A stretch of 64,000 nucleotides of DNA from an uncultured Ruminococcus sp. (GTDB lineage: Bacteria > Bacillota > Clostridia > Oscillospirales > Ruminococcaceae), in NCBI GenBank assembly GCA_947627275.1, contig CANQVK010000011.1, forward strand, positions 1 to 64,000. The letters are read 5' to 3'. This document shows positions 25,541 through 35,009 of the stretch, piece after piece. Under the pieces are notes generated by a model. The model was not told the origin of the DNA. It was given only the letters and a program-made list of their open reading frames with translations, and made no database searches. Numbering within the stretch: position 1 is the first letter of the stretch; the number at the start of each line of letters is the position of its first letter. The translations under genes and the position numbers were made by a program.

Positions 25541-26980
25541 TCAGAAGTAAACGCATGGGTCAACAGACGATTCTGCTATCTCCACATCAAGAAGCGGAAA
25601 TTTTTCCTCGAGAACTCGCCGCAATTCCCATAAAACAAGATTCTCCGTGTGAAAGTGACCACAGTCGATAATTGTGAAAAAGCAATTATTTGCATCTATC
25701 CAGACATCGTGCTTCACGTCGCCTGTTATCAAGGCATCGCAGCCCTTTTCTACCGCAAGTCCCATGAGAGAACCTCCAGAGCCGGAGCATACCGCAACTT
25801 TTGATATAACTTTCATGCCATATCTGTTCACTTTTATGCGGTCAATTTTAAAAATACATTTTAGTATTTCTGAAAGCTCGTCAATATCTACAAGTTCTTT
25901 AAATTTAAAAATACACCCAATACCCGAGTCGTCCAAAGGCTCGACCTCATCGAAAATATCTCGGATTTCGGCAATTTTTCTCAAAATAACGGTATTTGTG
26001 CCGCCCTCGGCAGCGTCCAGATTCGTGTGCATACAAATTGCCGATATTCCGCTTTCTATCAGATTATAAGCAGGAGCGAAACGGTCTATTTTTTTGATCG
26101 GATCAAAAATTACAGGATGATGCGATATTATCAGATCCGCATTTTTCATATCCGCCTCGTGAACAGCAAAATTAGTGATGTCAAGCGACAGAAGTATCTT
26201 TCGGCAATTTTTGAAACCCGTATTAACCAAAAAACCCGAATTGTCCCACTTTTCCTGTAGAGCGAATGGATATTTTTCATCGAGAAATTTATATATCTCG
26301 CCAATAGGAATACTGCCGACGCCGTTCATAAGCTTTTGACCCATCGCCAAATAATGCTGTGCGTCGTCGTATCTACCGGCAGCTTTCAGCGAATTGCCTG
26401 CTTTTATAAGACGAGCAGCTTCTTTTTGGCGATATTTTTTTCCAAGCTCGTCATCGTCCTCAAAAAATCCTGCGATCGCTTCAAATTCGGTCAGCTTTCG
26501 AGAGGCTTCAATGTCATATCCTGCGCAAATCACGCTGTATAGCTTGTCACCGTCCACGACAGCTCTTTCCGTTATAGCCTGAAAATTATTGTCATACAGC
26601 CACTTTCTCAGTATTTCAGGCTTGCTCATTGGCTGAAGTATCAGGCGAATACCGTCCAGCGCATACGCTCGGTTTTCAAGAATTTTAACAATAGTCTCAC
26701 CGCCCATGCCTGCAATAACTATATCGCTTACATCGTCAAGGCATACGTTCTCAAGTCCGTCTGAAAGTACAAGGTCAACTTTATCGGATATACTGTACTT
26801 TTTAACGGTTCTACCGGCAGCTTCGAGCGGTCCTTCTTTAATATCGGACGCAATAACTTTTTTACACTTTCCGCTCATTATCAGTTCGGCAGCAAGGAGC
26901 GCATGGTCAGTTCCAACGTCGCATACAGTACCTTCGCCGCTTATCATGTCCGCACACATTTTCAATCTATTATCAAGCAT
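25541..26980 (-). CDS. TrmK-Nif3 fusion protein
   Basis: 479 residues joining two proteins that are usually encoded by adjacent genes. Residues 1-215 match TrmK, the tRNA A22-N1 methyltransferase (VCDVGTDHALLAAEL, IVIAGMGGETI, LILQPM). Residues 224-479 match the Nif3/DUF34 dinuclear metal protein: WDNSGFLV, ISHHPVIF, HTNLDAAEGG and DCGHFHTE supply the metal ligands. The frame is continuous through the junction near GQKLMNGVGSIPIGEI. AGGTGA precedes the ATG. Confidence 0.9.
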   Translation of the reverse strand: MLDNRLKMCADMISGEGTVCDVGTDHALLAAELIMSGKCKKVIASDIKEGPLEAAGRTVKKYSISDKVDLVLSDGLENVCLDDVSDIVIAGMGGETIVKILENRAYALDGIRLILQPMSKPEILRKWLYDNNFQAITERAVVDGDKLYSVICAGYDIEASRKLTEFEAIAGFFEDDDELGKKYRQKEAARLIKAGNSLKAAGRYDDAQHYLAMGQKLMNGVGSIPIGEIYKFLDEKYPFALQEKWDNSGFLVNTGFKNCRKILLSLDITNFAVHEADMKNADLIISHHPVIFDPIKKIDRFAPAYNLIESGISAICMHTNLDAAEGGTNTVILRKIAEIRDIFDEVEPLDDSGIGCIFKFKELVDIDELSEILKCIFKIDRIKVNRYGMKVISKVAVCSGSGGSLMGLAVEKGCDALITGDVKHDVWIDANNCFFTIIDCGHFHTENLVLWELRRVLEEKFPLLDVEIAESSVDPCVYF

Positions 26981-27033
26981 GTTCTCACCTCAAAAAATAA
27001 GGCGTGCCGAAAACTCAACACGCCCTCGCAATT

Positions 27034-27237
27034 TTATGCCTTCTTTGCAAAATGCTCATTCAGCTTAGCAACAAGCTCTTCGGGGTCAGTACCATGGACT
27101 GCACAAGCCTCCTCAATGGATTCGCCTCTTGAAGCAGGACATCCGAGACAATGCATTCCCATTTCAAAAAAATAAGGTGCAACCTCAAAATCAGCGTCCA
27201 GAATATCGCCTATAATCGTATTTTTTGTGATTTCCAT
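27034..27237 (-). CDS. DUF1858 small protein
   Basis: 67 residues from the ATG at 27237, chosen for AGGAAG upstream. Contains FFEMGMHCLGCPASRGESIEEAC, the DUF1858 core with two conserved Cys in CLGC. The domain is often linked to iron-sulfur or hybrid-cluster proteins; exact role unknown. Confidence 0.82.
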   Translation of the reverse strand: MEITKNTIIGDILDADFEVAPYFFEMGMHCLGCPASRGESIEEACAVHGTDPEELVAKLNEHFAKKA

Positions 27238-27322
27238 AATTGACTTCCTTTCACGCATTGGTGCGGAACTCGGGTATCCCCCCGGCGCCGCCATATTAAT
27301 AAAATCTACAGTAAAATGGCGT

Positions 27323-27349
27323 ACTTTCCCCCGAAAGCAGGGGGAAAGT
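27323..27349. terminator. Hairpin between small genes
   Basis: ACTTTCCCCC and GGGGGAAAGT form a perfect 10-bp stem around a 7-base loop. No T-run follows on either strand, so termination is uncertain. Confidence 0.45.
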
Positions 27350-27386
27350 CACATAAACCACCTTGATTAATTCACAGAATTTTTAA

Positions 27387-27662
27387 TTAATCCTGATTGA
27401 GTTTAGCAAAACAGTCGCTGCAATATACAGGTCTGCCATCCTTAGGCTCAAAAGGGATCTTAGCCTCACCGCCGCATGTAGCACATACGCCTGTGAACAT
27501 TACACGCTCGCCTCTACCTGCATTTTTTCTTGCGTCACGGCAGCTCTTGCATCTCTGAGGCTCATGAGTAAGTCCTTTTTCCGCATAGAATTCCTGCTCG
27601 CCTGATGTGAATACGAACTCGTTGCCGCACTCTTTGCAGACTAATGTCTTGTCTTCGTACAT
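27387..27662 (-). CDS. Zinc-ribbon domain protein
   Basis: 91 residues with four CxxC pairs: CKECG, CKSCRDARKN, CATCGG and CSDCF. This matches the zinc-ribbon small protein family common in Clostridia; its function is unknown. The ATG at 27662 follows an AGCGAGG site. Confidence 0.8.
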   Translation of the reverse strand: MYEDKTLVCKECGNEFVFTSGEQEFYAEKGLTHEPQRCKSCRDARKNAGRGERVMFTGVCATCGGEAKIPFEPKDGRPVYCSDCFAKLNQD

Positions 27663-27762
27663 TTTTATATACCTCGCTTAATTTTTGTACCCCGACCGGA
27701 TTTACACCGGCACCTTTGAAATATCCGAAAGATATACAACGCTCTGAATTTAAGCTACACGG

Positions 27763-28362
27763 TCATCTCTGATTTTTATTTATGGAATTACGGATTTTCT
27801 TCCTTGCTCTCTGCATGGCATTATCTACAGATTTCTCGGATACACCGAGTACTGAAGCAGTCTGCCTGTAAGTTTTTCCGCTTACGCACAAGCAAAATAC
27901 CTTATTTTCAAAAACGGAAAGAACGTTATCTACAGCATACCAAAGCTCGGAAAAAAACTCTTTATTGATATAAATGCTCTCGGGAGTTTCTTCCTGTGAA
28001 GCCGTCTCCTCCGGGAGATCGTCCAAACTTAGCTTATTGATCTGCTTTATACCGCATTTTTTCGCATAAGTTTTCATGCGGTTGACGATACAGACCTCCG
28101 CATAGGTCGAAAATTTTATAGCTCGTTCGGGCACATAGGAAGCAATTGCATTTAGCAGCCCCATAAGTCCTTCCTGACGCAGATCGTCAGGATCGGACTC
28201 ATGAGATGAAAAAATTTCCGCTTTAATAAAAATCAACTTTGAGAAACGCAGAATAAGCGCGTCCGCCGCTGACCTGTCGCTTTTGGCGAGCAGGGCAAGT
28301 TCTTCATCGGTTTTACCGCAGAATTCATTCAAATTGAAGTCCAAATCAAGCAAGATATCCAC
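27763..28362 (-). CDS. SigH-like RNA polymerase sigma factor
   Basis: 199-residue sigma-70 factor. Region 2 contains DPDDLRQEGLMGLLNAIASY and IKFSTYAEVCIVNRMKTY; region 4 contains KTYRQTASVLGVSEKSVDNAMQRARKKI, close in layout to Bacillus sigma H (sporulation and competence onset). The GTG at 28362 has no clear ribosome site, so the true start may be a few codons downstream. Confidence 0.75.
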   Translation of the reverse strand: MDILLDLDFNLNEFCGKTDEELALLAKSDRSAADALILRFSKLIFIKAEIFSSHESDPDDLRQEGLMGLLNAIASYVPERAIKFSTYAEVCIVNRMKTYAKKCGIKQINKLSLDDLPEETASQEETPESIYINKEFFSELWYAVDNVLSVFENKVFCLCVSGKTYRQTASVLGVSEKSVDNAMQRARKKIRNSINKNQR

Positions 28363-28400
28363 CCAACATTCGCTGTTTTTGGTTTTATAAAGAGTATATC

Positions 28401-28426
28401 CGGCAGCCCGCAGAACGAGCTGCCGG
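28401..28426. terminator. Hairpin between the DivIVA-like and SigH-like genes
   Basis: CCGGCAGC and GCTGCCGG form an 8-bp stem around a 10-base loop. It follows the DivIVA-like gene on the minus strand; the T-run is weak. Confidence 0.5.
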
Positions 28427-28449
28427 GGTAATTTAGAGTTTAAGGAAAC

Positions 28450-30027
28450 TTAATTTTCCTCCTTAGCCGCTTCTTCCTCAGCAGCCTTCAAAAGGTCGGA
28501 CATATCGAAATTGAAATTGCTTACAGGCTTCTTTATAGCCGGCTTTGCAACCTCGGGAGCCGAATTATTATTCGATATAGAGGGCTTTGAGCTAAAGCTG
28601 TTCGAGCCTCCTCTGCTGTTATATGAACCGCCTGAAACGCTTGCAAAGGGGTCAACGCTTCTGTTCTCCGTCTTGATATTTTCAGCCTTTGGAGCAGATG
28701 CGGCAGGCGCTTTAGCCGCAGAAAACTCAGCCTTTGGAGCTTCCGCAAGCTTGACCGTATTCTCAGAATTCGGCTCAACAGCCTTTTTAGCTTCACCGAT
28801 AATGTTCTGAGCTTCGCTCATTCTGTCGGCAGCCTGACTGGTAAGCTGATTGATAACGGAAGTAATATCTTTAAACTTAATATTTACGCTTTCGATCTCG
28901 TTAAGAAGCATACTGCGTACAGTCGAGGACATTTCGTTGATATTGCCAGCCTTCTTATTTGCGTCCTTAACAGCTGCTTCAGCTTGATTGTTTGCTTCTG
29001 TGATCGTTTTCTTTGCAGTCTCATTAGCTTCCTTGATAGTTTTCTCAGCAACAGCATTAGCTTCGCTTATAACGGCGGCAGCCTTTTCATCCGCCTCCTT
29101 GGTAGTCTTGGCAGCTTCCTGTTCAGCCTGGATTTTAAGCTGAGAAACAGTTTTCTGAGCCTCTGCGAAAAGCGAACCCATAAGAGCCGCAGGATTGTTT
29201 GCATTTGCCTTTAACTCGACGATCTCATTGTTGAGCTTAGCGATCTCATCATCCTTTTTTGCTGCCGCTTCGTTATCCTTAGTGAGTTGGCGAATCTTTC
29301 CTTCCATCTCATCGGCAGCTTTCTTTGCAGCCTCAAGCTCAGCAGACTTCGCCTTAAGCTCCTCGTTCTTGGAATTGAGATCAGCCGTGATTCTTGTAAC
29401 ATCCTGTTTAACCTTAGCAAGCTCCGCAGAAGCATTTGCGTCAGCAGGAGATGTCTTTGGTGCAGCGGAGGCTTTTTTCTCAGCGTCTGCTGCGCGTTTT
29501 TCAGCGGCAGAGACCTTCTGATCGGCAGCCCTGAGCTGACTTCTGAGATTGTCAATTTCCTTCTTGGCAGCCTCGATAGCAGCCTGCGCCTGAGCGTTAT
29601 TTGATGCGGCAGGCGGAACGGCAGCCTTATCATTTGCCGCCTTAAGCTGAGCGCGGAGATTATCTATCTCTCTCTTGGCAGCTTCAAGAGCCGCCTTAGT
29701 CTGGGGATTCTCAACAACATTTGCTCCGGCAGCTGCCGCACCGCCGGCTTTAAGCTTGGCTATCTGCTGCTGGAGTTCCTCGTTTTCCTTTTTAGCGGCT
29801 CTGAGGGCATTATTTGAAGCGTTGAGCTTTTCTTGTAAATTATCTACCTGATTTCTGAATTTAACAAGTTCCTGAGGGTCGGCAGGCTTCTGACCGCTGA
29901 CTTCCTGAAGTTCTTTTTTCAACCTCTCGTTCTCGGAATTCAATTCATCGAGATAAGTCAGAACGTCCTCTTTGACGTAACCCTTCTGACCGATCTTAGT
30001 TTCTCTTAAAATGCTTGGCTGATCCAT
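28450..30027 (-). CDS. DivIVA-like coiled-coil protein
   Basis: 525 residues from the ATG at 30027, which follows GGAG; an upstream ATG at 30075 lacks a site. The N terminus resembles DivIVA (KIGQKGYVKEDVLTYLDELN). It is followed by a very long Ala/Lys/Glu-rich coiled coil (about 35-390) and a low-complexity Ser/Ala/Asn tail ending in DMSDLLKAAEEEAA. DivIVA-type proteins mark curved membrane at septa and poles. Its location after ftsZ agrees with a division or polarity role. Long ORFs on the opposite strand here are composition artefacts. Confidence 0.78.
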   Translation of the reverse strand: MDQPSILRETKIGQKGYVKEDVLTYLDELNSENERLKKELQEVSGQKPADPQELVKFRNQVDNLQEKLNASNNALRAAKKENEELQQQIAKLKAGGAAAAGANVVENPQTKAALEAAKREIDNLRAQLKAANDKAAVPPAASNNAQAQAAIEAAKKEIDNLRSQLRAADQKVSAAEKRAADAEKKASAAPKTSPADANASAELAKVKQDVTRITADLNSKNEELKAKSAELEAAKKAADEMEGKIRQLTKDNEAAAKKDDEIAKLNNEIVELKANANNPAALMGSLFAEAQKTVSQLKIQAEQEAAKTTKEADEKAAAVISEANAVAEKTIKEANETAKKTITEANNQAEAAVKDANKKAGNINEMSSTVRSMLLNEIESVNIKFKDITSVINQLTSQAADRMSEAQNIIGEAKKAVEPNSENTVKLAEAPKAEFSAAKAPAASAPKAENIKTENRSVDPFASVSGGSYNSRGGSNSFSSKPSISNNNSAPEVAKPAIKKPVSNFNFDMSDLLKAAEEEAAKEEN

Positions 30028-30213
30028 AAATAGTACTCCGATCCCCGCAAAGCCTGCGGATATAATAAACGACAATATGCCTTATTACAATTATAACATA
30101 TTTTCACATTTCATTCAATCGTTGAAAATGCTGAATTTTGAAGTTGTTCTTTAGTTATTTTGCACAATCAATTAACAGTTATTCTGAATATAGTTAGCCT
30201 ACTTGAAATTTGA

Positions 30214-30246
30214 ACAAAAACGGGATGCCCATTAAAGAGCATCCCT
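30214..30246 (-). terminator. Terminator of ftsZ
   Basis: On the minus strand GGGATGC and GCATCCC form a stem around a 10-base loop followed by GTTTTTG. It lies 18 bases after the ftsZ stop. Confidence 0.82.
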
Positions 30247-30263
30247 GCAAATGCTATTTAAGA

Positions 30264-31376
30264 TCACGAGCCGAGTATCTTAAGAATGTCGTCCAGATCG
30301 TAGTCTGTAGACGTCTGAGGCTTTGACGCTTCACCGAGTCCAAGACCGTCGATAAGAGGATTATCAATTTTTATAACATCGTCCTCGGCAGTTTCCTCCT
30401 CAGGTTTTGGAGCGCCCTCGGGTTCGTCGAAACCTGCGGCAATGACCGTAATAGTCATCTCGTCCTGCATGTCCTCCTTAAATGCCGTACCGAAAATAAA
30501 CTCAACATCTTTGGAGGCTGTATCGGTGATCATCTTTGTAGCTGCGTCCACATCGGAAGAAAGAATATCCTCGGACATAGCGATATTGATAAGCAGACGT
30601 TTTGCGCCAGAGATCGAAGTTTCAAGCAGCGGGCTGGAGATAACCGCATTTGCAGCCTCCTTTGCCTTATCCTTGCCGGAACCGTGACCGATAGCCATAT
30701 GAGCGTAGCCTGCGCCCCTCATAATGGTCGAAACATCGGCGAAATCAAGATTTATGTAGCCCTCCTCAACAATGAGGTCGGAAATGCTCTTTACACCTGT
30801 TTTAAGAATATCGTCTGACAAAGAAAAAGACTGCTTCATAGTAAGCTGCTGCTTACCCTCAAGGAGCTTTTCATTCGGTATAACGATAAGTGAATCAACG
30901 TATTTTCTAAGCTCTGTGATACCTCTTTCAGCCTGTGCCATTTTCTGCTCTCTCTCGAAAAGAAAAGGCTTAGTAACGACTGCAACGGTAAGTATATCCA
31001 TTTCCTTTGCGATCCTTGCAACAACGGGGGCTGCGCCCGTACCCGTACCGCCGCCCATACCTGCGGTAATGAAGATCATATCTGCGCCCTTAAGATGAGC
31101 TTCTATCTCATCTCTGTTTTCCTCAGCGCTTTTCTGACCAATGTCAGGCTTATTTCCTGCGCCTCTGCCCTTTGTTAGCTTTGTTCCGATCGGGATCCTT
31201 GTGGTAGCCTTAGACTTATTAAGAGCCTTCGCATCGGTATTCACAGCAATATACTCGATATTGCTGACGCCTGATTCAACCATGCAGTTTACGGCATTTC
31301 CGCCGCCGCCGCCTACGCCTATGACCTTTATATTAACATCGGGTTCCATTGCTTCCTCGTAGTTAAAATCTGACAT
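30264..31376 (-). CDS. ftsZ: Cell division protein FtsZ
   Basis: Tubulin-like GTPase forming the division ring. 370 residues with GVGGGGGNAVNCM, GMGGGTGTGAAPVVA (tubulin signature) and NVDFADV-like NLDFADVSTIM. The C-terminal peptide (DLDDILKILGS) departs from the usual DIPxFLR form, although the position and acidic linker are right. AAGGAGGAG-type site upstream. Separate promoter at 31437-31465. Confidence 0.97.
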   Translation of the reverse strand: MSDFNYEEAMEPDVNIKVIGVGGGGGNAVNCMVESGVSNIEYIAVNTDAKALNKSKATTRIPIGTKLTKGRGAGNKPDIGQKSAEENRDEIEAHLKGADMIFITAGMGGGTGTGAAPVVARIAKEMDILTVAVVTKPFLFEREQKMAQAERGITELRKYVDSLIVIPNEKLLEGKQQLTMKQSFSLSDDILKTGVKSISDLIVEEGYINLDFADVSTIMRGAGYAHMAIGHGSGKDKAKEAANAVISSPLLETSISGAKRLLINIAMSEDILSSDVDAATKMITDTASKDVEFIFGTAFKEDMQDEMTITVIAAGFDEPEGAPKPEEETAEDDVIKIDNPLIDGLGLGEASKPQTSTDYDLDDILKILGS

Positions 31377-31436
31377 TTTGAAACTCCTCCTATTTTTTCT
31401 GTAACACTCGAATTATAGTCTGTAAATACACTTATC

Positions 31437-31465
31437 ATTTTATCACATTTCGCCGATTTTTTCAA
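31437..31465 (-). promoter_or_regulatory. ftsZ: Promoter of ftsZ
   Basis: On the minus strand TTGAAA (31460-31465) and TAAAAT (31437-31442) are 17 bases apart, in the 166-base gap between ftsQ and ftsZ. Confidence 0.7.
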
Positions 31466-31542
31466 GTCTCACAGCTATTTTTTTTATTTTCTGCACTTTG
31501 TACAAATCAGTTGAATTATATATGTTGAATTTGTATATATCA

Positions 31543-32442
31543 TCAAAAACCGTAAACTTCCGCCGTATCGGATACAACGGCAGTAGTTGTCGTCTCAGGC
31601 ATGATAAGTCCCAAAGCGTCTGTAGAAGCCGCCGTAGTGACGATCGTTTCCTTTTCGCCGCTGCTGCGGAAGCTGCACTGATTCTTGCCTACCATTGTAA
31701 GGTAGCCTGTTTTTCCCTTGACATTTTCATCGTTCATTACTGTCTGCGCAAGGTCAAGCTTATAGTCCACATCGCTCCAGTTGCCCATTTTGAAGATCGT
31801 TCCGTCGCGGTATTCAACAACAATGTCATACTCATTGGTCATATCTATCGAAGCAATATCGGTATTATCGTCTCTGTCAAAGCGGCTTATGAGCTGTGCG
31901 AACGCCTCGTCCTTATTTGCATTTTCAGACTTAAGCTCTGCGCCCTCGGTAAATTCATCAGGCTCGAAGCCTTGTATTATCGGGAGCTTTTCGGGGTCGG
32001 TATAATTATCGCTTTCTGAGAGTATCTTTCCCTTTCGGCTCACAAGCAGCACGCTGTTTTCGTACTGAACATTATAAGCCGGAATGCACCTGGTAACGTT
32101 TATTCGCAGCGTAGAGGGGAAATCCTTATCTACCGACGCCGATTCCACATATGTGAGACGGTCAAGTATATTTTTTTCAGCCTTTCCCGTATCAAGACGG
32201 ATAAGATTATCTCCTGCCTTTACTTTTGACGCTTCGACTATCTGTATAGCGGTATAATCGTTAGACTCCCCCGATACGATTATTTCATCTATATTGAACA
32301 GAAAGGTCAGGCACATAGTCACTCCCGCTGTCAAAACAAGGACTATAACGATAAACGCGTAAACGCTCATCATACGTCTGCGCCGCCGCATACGCTTGCC
32401 GCTGTTTTTCCTCTCTATATTAGTCTTTTCGACATCATTCAT
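31543..32442 (-). CDS. ftsQ: FtsQ/DivIB-family division protein
   Basis: 299 residues from the ATG at 32442, preceded by GGAGAT. A basic cytoplasmic N terminus (RMRRRRRMM) is followed by a TM helix (about 28-50) and a POTRA domain (NIDEIIVSGESNDYTAIQIVEAS) and the FtsQ domain. The gene lies between murA and ftsZ as in many Firmicutes. It links early and late division proteins at the septum. Confidence 0.88.
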   Translation of the reverse strand: MNDVEKTNIERKNSGKRMRRRRRMMSVYAFIVIVLVLTAGVTMCLTFLFNIDEIIVSGESNDYTAIQIVEASKVKAGDNLIRLDTGKAEKNILDRLTYVESASVDKDFPSTLRINVTRCIPAYNVQYENSVLLVSRKGKILSESDNYTDPEKLPIIQGFEPDEFTEGAELKSENANKDEAFAQLISRFDRDDNTDIASIDMTNEYDIVVEYRDGTIFKMGNWSDVDYKLDLAQTVMNDENVKGKTGYLTMVGKNQCSFRSSGEKETIVTTAASTDALGLIMPETTTTAVVSDTAEVYGF

Positions 32443-32488
32443 ATTATTATCTCCTCTTTCACAGGTGCGGTATTGCCTTAAGGAATTT

Positions 32489-32518
32489 AGCAGGGACACG
32501 ACACGCCGTGTCCCTGCT
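32489..32518. repeat. R1 palindrome in the murA-ftsQ gap
   Basis: AGCAGGGACACG and CGTGTCCCTGCT form 12-bp arms around ACACGC. Same family as 5159-5180. Confidence 0.8.
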
Positions 32519-32541
32519 GAGTTATTACATTAAGTTGCTTC

Positions 32542-33801
32542 TTACTCCCTGCGGATCTTTCCGCCCAGCGAAGTTATAGCCTCCTCGAACCTCTCGTAGC
32601 CCCTGTCGATATGGGAAATACTTCCGATGCGTGTAGTTCCCTCCGCCGCAAGAGCAGCTACAGCCATTGCCGCTCCTCCTCTGAGATCGGTAGCTTCTAC
32701 GTCAGCTCCGTGAAGTCTCGGAACTCCTCGTATCACCGCCGCTTTGCCCATCACCTGTATATCGGCGCCCATTTTTATAAGAGCGTCTGTATGACGATAA
32801 CGGCAGTCAAAAATATTTTCCTCAAAAACGCTTGTTCCGTCTGCCGTTACAAGCACGGCCATCAGTACAGCCTGCGCATCCGTCGGGAAACCCGGATGAG
32901 GCATTGTCCTTATTCTGTCCTTTACAGCCTTAAGACGTCCGCCGCGTCTTAGATATATCCTGTTTTCAGCGGTATAAATGCCGCACCCCGTCTGCTCCAG
33001 AACTGTTGTAAACGGCTCTGTTTCGGGAACGCAGGCATTTTTAAGTATCAATTCTCCTCCTGCTGCCGCCGTCATGGCAAGATAAGTCGCTCCGGCAATC
33101 CGGTCGGGCATTATCCTGTATTCGCAGCCATGGAGTTTTTCAACGCCTTCTATAACTATGCAGCTCTCGCCGTCGCCCTTGATCTTCGCTCCGCACGAAC
33201 GCAGAAATCGGCACATATCGCAAATTTCCGGCTCTCGGGCGGCGTTGTTTATAACGGTTTCGCCCTCTGCCGTAACTGCGCAGAGTATGATATTTTCAGT
33301 AGCTCCCACAGAGGGAAACGACAGTGAAAGCCTTGCCCCTTTTGATCTGCCTTTCGGCATACGGCAGCAGATCCGTCCGCCTGTATCGGTTATTTCCGCA
33401 CCCATTTTAGACAATGCCGCCAGGTGCATATCAATAGGGCGAGGTCCAAGCTCGCATCCTCCGGGAATGCTGAACGTACATTCCCCGGTCCTGCCGAGGA
33501 TAGCTCCCATAAACATTATCGAGGAACGCATTTCACGCATAAGCTCCTCGGGAATCTCGCTGCCGTAAACTCCGGTAGAATCGATCTCCGCACAGCCTCC
33601 CGAAAGACTGCATTTGCAGCCGAGGCAGTTAAGTATTCTCGCCGCGGAATATACATCGGTAAGTCTCGGACAGCTTTTCAGAAGGCATTTTCCGCTGACA
33701 AGCACGCACGCCGCCATTATTGGGAGAGCGCTGTTCTTGCTTCCCTGTAATTCAAGTTCTCCGCAGAGGCGTGTACCTCCCGTAACAATAAAATTCTGCA
33801 T
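32542..33801 (-). CDS. murA: UDP-GlcNAc 1-carboxyvinyltransferase
   Basis: First committed enzyme of peptidoglycan precursor synthesis. 419 residues, standard length. GSKNSALPIMAA near the start, and GGCELGPRPIDMHL with the catalytic, fosfomycin-sensitive Cys. HPGFPTDAQA is intact. Follows murG in the same operon by 45 bases. Confidence 0.96.
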   Translation of the reverse strand: MQNFIVTGGTRLCGELELQGSKNSALPIMAACVLVSGKCLLKSCPRLTDVYSAARILNCLGCKCSLSGGCAEIDSTGVYGSEIPEELMREMRSSIMFMGAILGRTGECTFSIPGGCELGPRPIDMHLAALSKMGAEITDTGGRICCRMPKGRSKGARLSLSFPSVGATENIILCAVTAEGETVINNAAREPEICDMCRFLRSCGAKIKGDGESCIVIEGVEKLHGCEYRIMPDRIAGATYLAMTAAAGGELILKNACVPETEPFTTVLEQTGCGIYTAENRIYLRRGGRLKAVKDRIRTMPHPGFPTDAQAVLMAVLVTADGTSVFEENIFDCRYRHTDALIKMGADIQVMGKAAVIRGVPRLHGADVEATDLRGGAAMAVAALAAEGTTRIGSISHIDRGYERFEEAITSLGGKIRRE

Positions 33802-33846
33802 ACGACCACCTCACATACGTATAATATGCGAAGCGGTGTCTTTGCG

Positions 33847-34983
33847 TTACTTGCCTGATTTTTTCAGAAGCTTATCAACAACGGCAAGTATTCTGTCGTT
33901 AGTATCTTTAAGGTGGAGAGCCGCCGCGCTCTCGGACATTATTTCCACTTTATCGGGAGCGTTGTACAGCTTTTCTATTTCGGAAATGATCTTGTCGGAT
34001 GTAACGTCTTTCTGCTCGATGACCTCGGCAGCCCCTGCTCTGCCGAGAACCATAGCGTTGTGATACTGATGATTTCCTGCAACTATAGGGGACGGGATAA
34101 GTATCGAGGCTTTTCCTGCCGCTTCAAGCTCTGCAAGAGTTGAAGCTCCCGATCGGCATATTACCAGATCGGCAGCCGCAAGGCAAACGTCCATGTCGTT
34201 GATATACTCGGTGATGCGCAGTCTGCTGCTTTTCAGCGGTATTCCTGCCGCTTTCATCGCCTGCGGAAAGGTGTCCCTGCCCATTCCGCCGTAGCCGTGG
34301 ATATGGTTGATGTTCAGTCCCCTGCCGTGATGCCATTTGATGGCTTCTGTCATTGTCTCATTGATACAGCCAGCGCCCAAACTTCCGCCGAAGGAGAGTA
34401 TCGTAAAATCATCGTTGAACCCAAGCTTTCGGCGAGCTTCCGACTTTGTGAGCTTCGTGCTGATGCCGCTTCTCACGGGAAGTCCCGTAACGCTGTACTC
34501 GAACTTGCTCTTATCCATAAAATCAAGAGCCTCCTTGACCGTCAGCATAACGTAATCCACCTCTTTTGAAAGCAGGCGATTCGTTACGCCGGGGTAGGCG
34601 TTCTGTTCATGGATAGCCGTCGGAACGCCCATTCTTGCGGCTTTCCTGATAACCGGTCCCGCCGCATATCCGCCCGTACCGATAGCTATATCAGGCTTGA
34701 AATCGGAAATTATCTCCTTTGCCCGCTTGCCCGAAGAAGCAAGATATGCCAGAGCCTTGGCGTTTCTGCCGATGTTTTCTATGGATATTTTTCGCTGGAA
34801 GCCTGCCACCTTTATAGTTTCCAGCCTGTATCCGGCTTTCGGAACGAGCTTTGCCTCCATTCCGTTCGGAGTTCCGGCAAAAAGGAACTCCGCATCGGGA
34901 TATTTTGATTTGATCATATCTGCAATGGCAAGACCGGGATTAATATGTCCCCCAGTTCCGCCGCAGGAAATTAAAACTCTCAT
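33847..34983 (-). CDS. murG: MurG lipid II-forming transferase
   Basis: UDP-GlcNAc:undecaprenyl-PP-MurNAc-pentapeptide GlcNAc transferase, acting at the inner membrane face. 378 residues. Motifs: CGGTGGHINPGLAIAD (GGTGGH loop), HEQNAYPGVTNRLL, SFGGSLGAG and CRSGASTLAELEAAGK. AGGAG precedes the ATG, 26 bases after ftsW. Confidence 0.96.
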   Translation of the reverse strand: MRVLISCGGTGGHINPGLAIADMIKSKYPDAEFLFAGTPNGMEAKLVPKAGYRLETIKVAGFQRKISIENIGRNAKALAYLASSGKRAKEIISDFKPDIAIGTGGYAAGPVIRKAARMGVPTAIHEQNAYPGVTNRLLSKEVDYVMLTVKEALDFMDKSKFEYSVTGLPVRSGISTKLTKSEARRKLGFNDDFTILSFGGSLGAGCINETMTEAIKWHHGRGLNINHIHGYGGMGRDTFPQAMKAAGIPLKSSRLRITEYINDMDVCLAAADLVICRSGASTLAELEAAGKASILIPSPIVAGNHQYHNAMVLGRAGAAEVIEQKDVTSDKIISEIEKLYNAPDKVEIMSESAAALHLKDTNDRILAVVDKLLKKSGK

Positions 34984-35009
34984 ACACTTCTCCTCTGAAA
35001 CTCCGACTT

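Noticed and set aside
28511-29633. Several ORFs opposite the DivIVA-like gene
   Set aside because: The Ala/Lys/Glu-rich coiled coil yields open Ser/Phe/Leu-rich frames on the opposite strand; none has a start signal.
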